Of a stretch of 64,000 bases of DNA, positions 32,120 to 43,200 are shown piece after piece (within the stretch, counting starts at the first letter, position 1; each line of letters begins with the position of its first letter). Origin of the DNA: Incurvaria masculella (lineage: Eukaryota; Arthropoda; Insecta; Lepidoptera; Incurvariidae). Location of the stretch: positions 19,911,687 to 19,975,686 of the forward strand of contig OX335654.1 of the NCBI GenBank assembly GCA_946894095.1, given 5' to 3'. The notes beneath the pieces were generated by a model. That model was not told the origin of the DNA and did not search any database. It saw nothing but the letters and a program-made list of their open reading frames with translations. A program made the position numbers and the translations under genes.

Positions 32120-32540
32120 ATTCAAGAGGCGCTCGACGACGCCCATGGGCTATCGGACTCTGTGAAAGGCTGCGTAAACCATGCCGGCCAGCCAGGTGCT
32201 TTTTCAAACCATGATTGAAGGACCCCAGGTTGTACTTTGAGGGAAAAACGTCGGCAGAGAGTCAATTCCATAGTTTACCGATCCTACTTCCGATAAAAGA
32301 TCTAGAGGATCGGTGGGTTCTTATTTTGGCAATGTCGACAGTGAATGGTTGCATTCCCTGCCTGTTCCGCGTTGTGCGGTGGTAGAAAGGGGACAGAAGG
32401 ACAGCATTATGCAGCTCCAAAGAGCATTCACTATGGTAAAGACCATAGACCAGACAACCCTATAGACGGTCGACGCGGGGCGATGGGGCTCCGCATGCGG
32501 CCACCAGTATCGGATATTGGCGGATGAAGCTTTATGCAAA
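32120..32540 (-). pseudogene. Non-LTR retrotransposon 3' remnant
   Basis: It is DNA-level kin of 6294-6830: GCGCTCGACGACGCCCATGG, CATGCCGGCCAGCCAGGTGC, CCCAGGTTGTACTTTGAGGG and GATCTAGAGGATCGGTGG all have counterparts. The minus-strand frame is broken in several places. Confidence 0.6.
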
Positions 32541-33569
32541 AAATGTTTTCCTCACCACATTTGCTCTCAAAGAGACAGTGCCACCGACATGATTCAAATA
32601 TGTAAATCTCGGCAATAGTACCAGGGCGACAGGAAGGGAATGTTTTTGTTTTTTTTTATATGCCCTCTGTCTTGAAATCGAGACAATTCGCAATTCCAAT
32701 TTCTGTTGCTCTTCAGTTATTTGTTTCTCTTGTTTAAACATTTTGTAAAATGCTCAGGCACAGGCAGACGGACCAGCCACAGATCACATGTGGCTAGGCC
32801 CTGTCTGAGTGACACTGCAGTTTTTGCTTTAGTGGTGAGAACCAGTTGCTACGGACGCAAACACGCTGACTGACTGACTTACCAACCCAATCGTCACTAA
32901 TTTAAGTGTTATTGGATCAAACTACCATGGTTGAATTGTTTTAACTAACGTGAATCCGAATTGAAAAATTTCAACCTCGTAGAAACATCAGCAGATGCAT
33001 CTAAAGTCTCAGTATTTCATTTACTGAAATTATTACTATTTTCGCAATGGTAACCTGATTCTTGTTTAGTGCAGCGCTCTAGACGCCGCTTCCTGAGCCA
33101 GAGGTTCGTGGTTCGCGCCGCATCGCATTCAAGTTTTTTTTAATATTATAATCAGTTGCAGGTTATTCTTAGATTATCATTATAGCTCATTATAGTGGGA
33201 ACACATCACTGTAGAGAGTTATTCTTTTTTTTTAATTTATTTTAGATTTAAACTGTCACACCTACAAATTTTACCAAATAAAATACATCAAGCTTACACG
33301 TATACATAGATCCAAAAAATAACTCAATAACAAAATAATAATAATCATCATTATTTTTATTTATCTATATTATTATTTTTACACGGACAGTTCAGCACAT
33401 AGCTAGTAGATGAAATACATATCAATCAAATAAAACTAAAAAGATGTGCATCAGGTACCAATACAAACAAAACATGAATTAACTAAGTAACGAACGTAAG
33501 GAAAAAATAAATGAACTAGAAAAGTTATTGTTTATAGTATGTAAGATAAAGATAATAAATTTATTTTAA
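32541..33569. other. Intergenic, mostly unassigned
   Basis: No gene was found. A short tRNA-like stretch at about 33075-33125 (GAGGTTCGTGGTTCGCGCC) has a B-box-like sequence without a closing cloverleaf. 33220-33570 is AT-rich and probably the 3' UTR of the retroelement remnant that follows. Confidence 0.4.
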
Positions 33570-33960
33570 AAAAACAGTTTTTTATCTGCTTCTTAAATGA
33601 CACCATTGAAGATGTTAGAAACAGGTCTATTTCATGAAAATGAGTGTTCTACTGGTGCTACCCTTTACTGGTGTTATGAGCATAACTGGTCGCACATTTC
33701 GGAATGTGAAATAGGTCTTTATTACGTGTAAATCTTTTCGACACTCTAAAGCAAATGTTTTGTAGCAAATTAGGGGAGTCCGCACGTTGGTGAGGATTTT
33801 CCATAAAATAATAGCATCGAGTTGATAACGACGGCTATGCAAGGAAGGAATTTGGTAATGCAAGGAAGAAGCCTTGTAATTATATATATCATGTGCAGTT
33901 CTATGATCAAGAGCCTTGACAAATTTCTGTTGTATTCTTTTTAAGCGATATAAGTAATGT
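33570..33960 (-). pseudogene. Jockey-like ORF2 C-terminal fragment
   Basis: The minus strand reads YRLKRIQQKFVKALDHRT, then YQIPSLHSRRYQLDAIILWK and FRNVRPVMLITPVKGSTSRT. The R-x(3)-L-L-x-SL-RR-D-L-K and SRT-blocks are the conserved tail following the RT thumb in Jockey/BS-type elements. There is a stop between the first two blocks. Confidence 0.6.
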
Positions 33961-34276
33961 TCATAGGGTTCCAGGCTCCAACAAAGCTGTAGTATAAGAC
34001 TTTGTATGTTGAGGCGTGGCAGAAAGGTCGGCCAATTCTAAAGATAAATACGCTTGATAAATATATATTAGTTTATAAGCTTTGTTTAGAATGTGGTATA
34101 TGTGCAAATTAAAACGTAATTTGTTACACGGAGAGCTAAAATGTTTTTGTCCAATGTTTTGAATACATAATACGATTTAATATGTCTGACAGACACCTGG
34201 CAAACAGATAGTTTTCTTGACCGGGAATACTTCCACAATCGCTATAGGTTTTCCGTAGGGACCGTGACGCGGCAGT

Positions 34277-34293
34277 GGGGGGGGGGGGGGGGG
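34277..34293 (+). repeat. G17 homopolymer
   Basis: Seventeen consecutive G residues sit in a GC-rich patch (34240-34400). Such runs are G-quadruplex-prone and also prone to sequencing length error. Confidence 0.9.
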
Positions 34294-34689
34294 CGATGAG
34301 AGCTGCGCGCGCGCTACCGCCGCCAGTGGGCGCCACCGCCTGGTGCCACCTGGGACCGGCGCAGGTGAAGTTTGGACAAGCATGCCGCTGTCGTCACGTG
34401 ACTACGGGCCGAGTTTGAATATAGCCTGCATTTATTTCCCTCACGGTGCCCGACACGCGGACAATATTGTGGCATTTCTCAATCTTTTTTATTCTGTGAT
34501 TTTGTATTGTACATCAAAATTAAAATATTATATCTTACCTCAGAAACAATATGTGCAGGGTCCGTCACTCGAAGTGTTACCAATAAAAAATGGTGTTATT
34601 TGGTTAATTGAAGTCCGGTTTATTAACAATTGTATCAAAATGCTAAACAAAACATTGAATTTTAAGACAATCATTGTTATTGTTCCATT

Positions 34690-34925
34690 TAGCCTCCTTT
34701 GGCACGGATGATGGCACCAAGTCTTCCGGCAAAGGCATTGCAGACTGCATGAAGATGGGTTTATATATTCTGTTCCATTCCTGACGCAGCGCTGCCTACA
34801 GCGTATCCACACTCATATATTTTTCTTGATACGGCAGCCTCCAAAAGGGACCATACCAAGAAGTCCTTTGGAATCAAGTCTAGAGAGTAGGTAGGCCATT
34901 TTATTGGTTGAATTAAAGATGAAAA
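34690..34925 (-). pseudogene. Tc1/mariner-type transposase C-terminal remnant
   Basis: The minus strand reads WPTYSLDLIPKDFLVWSLLE, equivalent to the catalytic-region W-P-x-SPDL-P-DFFLW motif of Tc1/mariner transposases. After a frame change it continues ALRQEWNRIYKP. The downstream SAMPLPEDLVPSSVPKEAK belongs to the same degraded ORF. The final catalytic-region D is retained in SLDL; the rest of the gene is missing. Confidence 0.6.
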
Positions 34926-35149
34926 CATAAATAACTTTGAAAGCCAACTACATAGATTTCTAAACTTTTTATAGCAGGTTCTAATGTTCATTCCTAATAT
35001 GGAAACCAATAATTTAGAGACTTTAATATTTTATTGTAATTATAATGAGCGATTTTTTGTTTTTCTATGTTCCCAATCGCAATTTTTCTAAACTTTTTCT
35101 TAAGACATGGAAATAAAGTTTTAAGCAATATACAATCATAAAATTTGAC

Positions 35150-35671
35150 TTAAGGTGGCCCATCCCGCTCATCTCCCCGTACAAAAGGGGAAAGAAGATC
35201 ACGCCCATATTCCTTGTCAGAGGTCCAAAATTTTGCTCAAAACAGCTTTATTTGATCGAACTAGATGTCTGATGACCATTGGCATTGTAAAATTGTGTTT
35301 GGTTTCTAAATTATAAGGTCCGAAAGTTTGAATTTTTTGCGCGTTTTATACAATATCTTTGGAGGTGGATTACGCAATGATAAAGTAAGAACATCTTTAA
35401 AAGATTAGTCATCAGACATAGCTTATTTAATCAAGATTTATAATCTATTTGGTTTTTGTTAGATTTTTGACTACAGCGGTCGTGGTTTACTTTTAGCTAT
35501 AAGTCGTTTTGAAATTAAAATTTTCGTAAATCTTACCAAGTCATACACTATGCACATTGTCTTTTTTGTGGACATGTTGCATCTTGAAACAGAGAAGGTC
35601 CCAGAGCGCAACAGCACGGTTTTGTACCATGCCCGCGAATGAGTTAGGCCCGCCGGGTTGGGCCACCTTAA
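35150..35671 (+). mobile_element. TTAA-flanked MITE, reference copy
   Basis: TTAA at both ends (35150-35153, 35668-35671) flanks terminal inverted repeats GGTGGCCCATCCCGC and its near reverse complement GGGTTGGGCCACC. The ~520-bp body has no ORF. A 4-bp TTAA target with short TIRs suggests mobilisation by a piggyBac-type transposase; that is inference. Other copies: 9789, 17326, 37478 (inverted), 42156 and 59526. Confidence 0.85.
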
Positions 35672-36439
35672 ATATTTGATTCCAGTTTCAGTTTCAGTTT
35701 CTTTATTTCCTCCATTAGATGTATATTACACACTCGGATTCGTCTTTTTCTTTCCTGTCGGTTCGATTACTTCTGGCGAAGAAGAGCTGACAAGAAACCT
35801 CGTCAGGTTGGTCATTGTATTATTATTTTTTCCAGTCATACTTACAAACTAGTTTACAGTGATTGATTTATTACTGCTGCCCACAAAGAACATTATATAC
35901 ATTGGTAAGGAGCAAACTCTTGACTACGATAATGACATCTTATTCTAAATTAATAGGAATTATGATCTAAATTATTCAGGTGTAAAAAGCCATCGTCATT
36001 TTTGATACAAGGTAATATCAAATTAAATATAAGTTAGTAAATAAACAAATTCATGCTAAAATGTAGTACCAATGTCTGAGAAAATAATAATAATTAAATA
36101 AACAATCTTTTAGATCGAATTATTGAAAATACCTAAATAATTCCAAACGCACCGGTCCGAATTTTCTAATCTTTTGCACCCAACCTTCTATAAGGAAACT
36201 ACATCGCCTGTAAAAAAAATCAGCGACTTTAGAATATCATCATATATTTTGATGTTGTCGTTTTCGGGTGACTGCCTCCTGAACCTCCTGTGAACGCTAA
36301 ATGGTTCTATGCACTAACATTTTGTTCACACGTAAATATCGGAGCTCCCGAACGATTACTGGATATGATTTTCCGGCCAAATGCAAAACGATCACATTAT
36401 TACGAAATCCATTGCGAAAATGTATTATCAAATTCAAAT

Positions 36440-36660
36440 TTGTTCCCGCTCTTTTCGCCCACTTGCTGCGCTTTCCGATTTGAACTGTAAACGATTACAC
36501 TGCTAAAAGCACGGGCTAAAAGCGTATACACATAGATAATATAATATTACTGCGTAACGTATACAAGCGTCCCGAATCACAGATAGTACGCTCAAAGCAG
36601 TAAGCTTTACAAACGATTCGGACCGTTTGTGTATGTGCTTACGGAAACAAAATAATAAGC
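36440..36660 (-). repeat. Dispersed repeat, inverted copy
   Basis: The reverse complement of this stretch matches 13590-13740 and 50560-50745: TTTCCGTAAGC, TACACAAACGGTCC, GTGTAATCGTTTACAGTTC. Confidence 0.5.
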
Positions 36661-37113
36661 ATGGAATAAATTACGTTCATTGTAATAGTTTAGGTACCTA
36701 AAATTTTAATTTAATTCATTGCTCTAAGTTTGAATTTTTAACAGCGGTATATTCAACGTTTTGTGAAAAAAACACGTTGGAAAGACGATAGATTTGGTTT
36801 AAGACATATCAAAGAATAGCTCGAGGTTATATTGTGAGCACCGTTAGCACGCTCACAATCGGTCCTATTTGATATCGCAAATATTGCAGTATTCGCGAAT
36901 ACTGATTCGGCCATGTGTTTAAACGAATATATTTGTGAGCACTGTCAACCCAATTCGGACCAAGGGGACTGTGTACGGCAATGCGTGACGCAGCGATGAC
37001 GTCATACGCAATTTTGAGGGCTGTAAGCGCGGTTCGGACCAGTTTTGAGCGTGCTTTTGGTAACTATAGTAGGAAATAAATGGGCTATAATTTAAATTCA
37101 AACATTTTAATTT

Positions 37114-37340
37114 AAAAAAAAACCGTATTCAAAGAAAAAGCACTAAAAATCAAGAAATGATTGCCATTTTTGTAGTTACGACTATTGTTATCTTTTGAGT
37201 CGGCGCCAGCCGGGCACGCGCTGCGCCAGTCAAGAGAACCTTGGCTGACACCGACCCGAAAAATAACAATAATCGTAAATACAAAAATGGCAATTATTTC
37301 TTTACTTTTTAGTGCTTTTTCTTTGAAGTCGGTTTTTTTT
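37114..37340. mobile_element. MITE with ~85-bp terminal inverted repeats
   Basis: The left arm (A-run, ACCGTATTCAAAGAAAAAGC, ATTGCCATTTTTGTAGTTAC, CTATTGTTATC) and right arm (its near reverse complement, ending GCTTTTTCTTTGAAGTCGGT and a T-run) enclose a GC-rich core of about 50 bp (GGCGCCAGCCGGGCACGCGC). I recognise the AAGAAAAAGCACTAAAA arm as a widespread lepidopteran repeat. There is no ORF. Confidence 0.75.
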
Positions 37341-37477
37341 GTTAATTTTTTATTTGTTTATTTTTAGTGAATCTGAAGTACACTAACTAATTTGTACACG
37401 TCGTTTCCAATTTAAAAAGAATCATCGAAATCGATTGGCGTGATATTGAGTTATGCGTTCATTTGTCTGGCACATAC

Positions 37478-38025
37478 TTAAGGAGGCCTATCCTGGCGGG
37501 ACTAACTCATGCGCGGGCACGGTACAAAACCGTACTGTTGCGCTCTGGGACCTTCTCTGTTTCAAAGAAAATGACAGGCTCCGTGATGAGGAAGATGCAA
37601 AATATCCACAAAGCAGACAATGTGCACAGTGTATGATTTGGTAAGATTTACGAAAAATTTAATTACAAAACGACTTATAGTTAAAAGTAAACCACGACCG
37701 CTGTGGTAAAAAATTTAACAAAAACCAAATAGATTATAAATCTTGATTAAATAAGCTATGTCTAATGACTAATCTTTTTAAGACGTTCTTACTTTATCAT
37801 TAGTAATCCACCTCCAAAGTTATTGTATAAAACGCGCGAAAAGTTAGAACTTTCGGACCTTACAACTTAGAAACCTAACACTATTTAATAATGCCAATAG
37901 TCATCAGACATCTAGTTCGATCATTTAAAGCAATTTTGAGCAAAATTTGGGATCTCTGACAAGAAATATGGACATGATCTCTTTCCACGTTTGTATGGGG
38001 AGGTGAGCGGGAAGGCCCACCTTAA
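37478..38025 (-). mobile_element. TTAA-type MITE, inverted copy
   Basis: TTAA at 37478 and 38022. The reverse complement matches the 35150 copy across the whole body, with TIR mismatches (AGGAGGCCTATCCTGGC at the left genomic end). It lies 140 bp from the 37114 MITE. Confidence 0.8.
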
Positions 38026-38550
38026 TAAAAATTTAAGACATAGGATTTTTTCATGGATATCATTTTCAGAACCAAACCAAATTAAAATGGGACCACACGG
38101 GAAGCACCAGCTTCATTTTTATTTCCTCCATTTTTTTATTACAGCAAGCTGTAAATTTTTTACAGCAAGTTGTTAAAGATTTTTTTTCATGTGCCAACTC
38201 TTAAAGAGAGTAGTGCCCTCAGCCATGCGCAAAATAAGCTATGTGGGACTATACTTGTATTCCGAATTAATATCACTGCTCATAGCCAGAATCGCACCAA
38301 AAGAAATCGGAGCGGGTTTGAGCAGACATGTGTCAGAGCCTAACCTAACTACCTCGAAAATGCCTTTGGTTATTTCAGGCCTAGAATTGTCTAACTAGAC
38401 TAACAGACGGCGGAAGGCCTTCGTTATTTCAGAATACAAGTGCATACATTGAACTAAAAAAACAACCAGAAGCGCCATCAGAGTCAAACATCATACAAGA
38501 GACCGTTTCAACTCGTTTTCCCCTCTAGCCTATTTTTTTTAATTTTTTTA

Positions 38551-38905
38551 TGTGACTGGACATGGATGGCTAATACCACAAGTTCTGTCATGGTATTAGC
38601 CCAACACACCACATGGGAACTAGGTGCCATGCCAGGACCTTCCTTATATTGCACGGCTACATTGAACTGGATGGAAAACATGGACAATTTTCATTGCCGC
38701 TTCGACCATCGTTCATCCAATGCGATGGTACCAACCCGGGCGGGATTAAGTAAGGAAGGGGACCTACAGTTTAACGTGGAATCCGAACCACGGCGAGCCT
38801 CTCTCAACGGTCGAATGGTCACCCATCCAAGACCAGACCGGACCCAGCGTTGCTTAACTTCGGAGAGCGATCGCCGAAGTGTCACTCCACTGGGCCACTG
38901 AGGCT
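38551..38905 (-). repeat. SINE with alternative tRNA-like head
   Basis: The tail and body (ACATGGATGGCTAATACCAC to GCGATGGTACCAACCCGG) are those of the common SINE. The head (minus: GTGGCCCAGTGGAGTGACAC, then GGTCTGGTCTTGGATGGGTG) is of the type seen at 3740-3905. The family therefore exists with at least two heads. Confidence 0.65.
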
Positions 38906-40213
38906 GACGCCTTCATGAAATTTTTATTTTCTTGCTCTCAGTTATAATTTTTAATCAACAAACGTTTTGCCATCTAAATTATTTATAACATACTCATATT
39001 ACCATTTATAACCAAATATAACATTTGAATATTCAATTAACACACAAAACATTACGCAAATCAGGTAGTTTAAAATTGCAACTTTCGTATTAATCCTCAC
39101 ATCAGAGATCTTTTTCTTAACCTGGTATCACTCAGTTATCTGTCGCATTCTGTTGCATGAGAGCGAGAGGGACCTAAATAGGAAAATCATGTTTGCTAGA
39201 AAGGGCGCGCACTTGTTTGAGAGAACACCATCCTCCGGCGAACGCGATACACACACACTCACACCACAAATGCATGAAATACTTCATAGAATAAACGTAT
39301 GCTAGAAAGAGATACCGGCTTTTCCAAAAGTTTTGTCGTTCAATGTCGGATATCACGATAACGACACCGCGCCGTACGCCATACTTGCCACACATATCAC
39401 CATAATATAACGCCATTTGATAAAATTTCGATAGAAAACCTGTGATATGTGATTCTATCTTCCGTCTTGGCTTTCCCGTAATCGTTTTTACATGTTTACA
39501 CTACAAACGACGCCATAATTCTTCCTTTCTTCTACCATAGATCAGCACCTATACAATCCGCAAACACGCGCGAACGCCGTGACGGGTGTATCGAAACTGA
39601 CAGCTCAGGTACTCTAAATTGTTCGAATTAGAGTACCTGACTTGACACGCAGGGGAAAGCTCAGAACGGATCTAAATGTTTTCTTTATATCGATGAGTGC
39701 ATACGATCAGAGAACTACACATAAACACGCATAATGACAGCTCGATGACAGCCATTTGACGCATATGCTCCCGACCTTGCGCGCATTGTACGATCTGTGT
39801 GCGGTCGAGGTATTTTCGAGACAGGTTAGGCGTAAGCGCGCCGCGCGCGCATGCTAGGTCTATGGGTTAGGCTCTGACGATGTCTGCTCAAATTCGTTCC
39901 GATTTGATATCGTGCCATTGTTGCTATGAGCAGTGATATCAATTCGGAAAACAAGTATTCACTGTATTCGCTTTCTCTGCGATATTTGCAATGTACGCAT
40001 TTCGAAACGCAGGGATACATACTTTGTGTTTAGGTTTGTGATAGGTGCACAGACTAAATAAAGATACGTGTTTTCTTCAGCACAGAACATAAATATCGTG
40101 TTATACAGCGTGACGAGTTTTTAAAAACTCTTTGAGCGTGACAGCTAGCTCCCTATGTGTGCGATCGGCGCAAATAATTTCTAAATGAAATAGTTCAAAA
40201 TAATACGAAAAAT
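38906..40213. other. Intergenic region upstream of RAB5IF
   Basis: No gene was found. GAGTACCTGA/TCAGGTACTC at about 39605-39640 forms a short inverted repeat. The RAB5IF promoter presumably lies within 39.9-40.2 kb; no TATA box was convincing. Confidence 0.4.
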
Positions 40214-43200
40214 ATGTCTGCTAAGTCAAAACACGACTCTAAAAATGCATCCACTGATTCTGTTTGGAGTAAGGCCCTCACTGCTAAGACAGAATGGCAA
40301 GACAAGGTGCAGTACCGTACATGCATATCACATCATTGTCCCATATTTCTTAATCTGATAGTTGTTGCAGCGAATCCCCTTCTGTTATCATTTTATCTAG
40401 CTCATGCACGATGAATGCTTGACTGTCGAAGACAGCCATCACTATAGAAGAATGTGTTACCACCCAGCTGTTACTTTTAGAAAATGATCTTTTGTTTAAA
40501 ATTGGTTGCGTTGTTACAGGAAGAATTTCTGGATGTTATCTACTGGGCACGGCAAGCTATTGGCATCATTTTAGGACTCTGTTGGGGTATAATACCTCTT
40601 AAAGGCCTCATCGGTCTTGTTCTGTAAGTAATATGGAATGTTATCGAGCTTTATGTGGGGTCCACCAGCAGCTGATAAGTATGCTCTCTGTGCAAACATG
40701 GTTCAAAAAAAAAATTTAAAATAACTGATCCAATTCACTTTATTTTTATTATTTGAGGAACCGGCGACCCATGACGATTTGTTTGGACTAATATCATTAC
40801 CTATGTTTTTTTTTATGCGACCTGACATGGATGGCTAATACCACTGAAATTTGTAAAATGTTGCAAATGTTAGAAGCAAATTTTTTTTCATTTATAATGT
40901 TTACATTCACACAAAAGCTAAACAAAAAATTCGAAATACGTATAAAATCGTTCGTTGTATAGTTTCTAAAGAATTTTATTTGCTTTTACATATTCTAGAA
41001 AGAAATATAGCAATAGAAAGTTAGGTTCGCGGCATAGATTTTTTTTTAGTAAAAACATTTTTTAAAATACATTTCCGTAATTACAAAATTGTTGCAAATT
41101 CACAGTTACATTACGCCTTAAAAGACTTAACATATAAAAAAATTTTAATACCGTTTCTTAATATTTGTTTAGTAGATATATATTTTTAAATACATTTTCA
41201 TTTTTTTTTCTATCTTCCGGGCCCCGCTAAATGTTGCAAACTTAATGTAAGCATATGAACATGAAATTATATATTTCTGAGAAAAAAAAAATCATTTCGG
41301 ATTTCATGTGCTTCTCAAACCGTATCTACCCCGGTCTAAGCCTATAGATACATTATCTAGTCTAGAGGATGGTAAAAAACAATAAAACACAGAGACCCAA
41401 CATCCCTTCGGAGTTGGAGTTATTGTTTACATAACATTATAATGAACTTTTTCTAGCAGGTGAATATGTCAGTCAGCAAATCAAACATAATGAACTTAAC
41501 TGGTTAATGATCAGAGCAATCAAATACAATTTATTTTAAAACCGTTGTTTATATTTTAGACTTCTTCTTTTCTCACTATATTTCGAGTGTGACATGGATT
41601 TTTATCAGGTCTGACGCTCAGTCTTTTTACTCTAGAAAATGCCATATACAGCATTACATTCATAAAACAGATGTTTTGAGGTAACTACCAACAAACTGAC
41701 TTGGAACTTGAGATTTGTAAAGGAATCAATTTCTTGATTTTTAACTTGATTTTAAGTTAACTTTAATTAAAACTTGATGACTAACGTTTTCAAATGTATG
41801 AAGAAATTTAAGAGCAGCAGTGAGAATTTGCGAGTTTCAGTTTGATTTGACAGCTTAGTATCATCGCCTAAAATATATTGACGTTGCCGTTCATGCCGAC
41901 TCCGCGTTTTCATACAAATCGAAATTCTGAGTTTGACTTTGACAGCTTGAAGAAGTAAAACCACACAATATCTCGTAAAAACTTGTATAGAGTTTGACAT
42001 TTTTACGTAACTTCGAAGTTCCGTAAACTCCAATTTAGGTGACAACTGGGACAAGGAGCTCAGGTTGTACTTTGGGGGAAACACCTTGGCAGGGAGTGAT
42101 TCCATTGTTAATCAAAACTATGAATAAAGGATCTATAGGATCGATTGGTCCTTATTTAAGTTGGCCCATCCCGCTCATCTCCCCATACAAAAGGGGAAAG
42201 AAGATCACGCCCATATTTCTTGTCAGAGATCCAAAATTTTGCTCAAAGTAGCTTTATTTGATCGAACTAGATGTCTGATGACCATTGGCATTGTAAAATT
42301 ATGTTTGGTTTCTAAGTTATAAGGTCTGAAAGTTCGCATTTTTCGCGCGTTTTATACAATAACTTTGGAGGTGGATTACGCAATGATAAAGTAATAACAT
42401 CTTAAAAAGATTAGTCATCAGACATAGCTTATTTAATCAAGATTTATAATCTATTTGGTTTTTGTTCGATTTTTTACTACAGCTGTCGTGGTTGACTTTT
42501 AGCTATGTCGTTTTTAAATTAAAATTTTCGTAAATCTTACCAAATCATACACTATGCACATTGTCTTTTTTGTGGACATGTTGCATCTTCCTCATCATGG
42601 AGCCTGTCTTTTTCTTTGAAACAGAGAAGGTCCCAGAGCGCAACAGCACGGTTTTGTATCGTGCCCGCGAATGAGTTAGTCCCGCCGGGTTGGGCTGCCT
42701 TAACATAAATAAATAAACTAAAAACATTTTTTTAAGATTTTTTAACTTATTAATCTAAAACGTGATAAGTTTATATCTACTAGTGTTATAAAGCAAATAA
42801 TAAATAAAATATAAAATAATCTAATATATAATCGATTTTGAGACTGTTGACAGTGAACGGGTGCATTCCCTGCCTATTTCACGTTGAGCAATGGTAGAAA
42901 AGGGGACGGAGCGATGGTGCTCCGAAGAGCATTCTTAATGGTAGACGATGGAACACAGAGAGACCCTACATTCCTTCGGAGCAGGAGAAAGTCTAAATTT
43001 TGGAATACCTCGGGTCGTCGACAAGATGTACGGCACGGCGCTTCATCAAATCCATGGAGCCAAGCTACTTAACTAGACTGTCCCACGGATGCAAACTATA
43101 CTCCACACAAGACATTACCTGCGCCTTGGAAAGGAGCCGTGTGAAATACGAATGCACCTTGTTGAGGACTTCCAACTTTTTTGAGGCCAGCTTTGCTTTA

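Noticed and set aside
33075..33130. Possible tRNA gene
   Set aside because: A GGTTCG-like B-box is present but no cloverleaf with a closing acceptor stem could be drawn.
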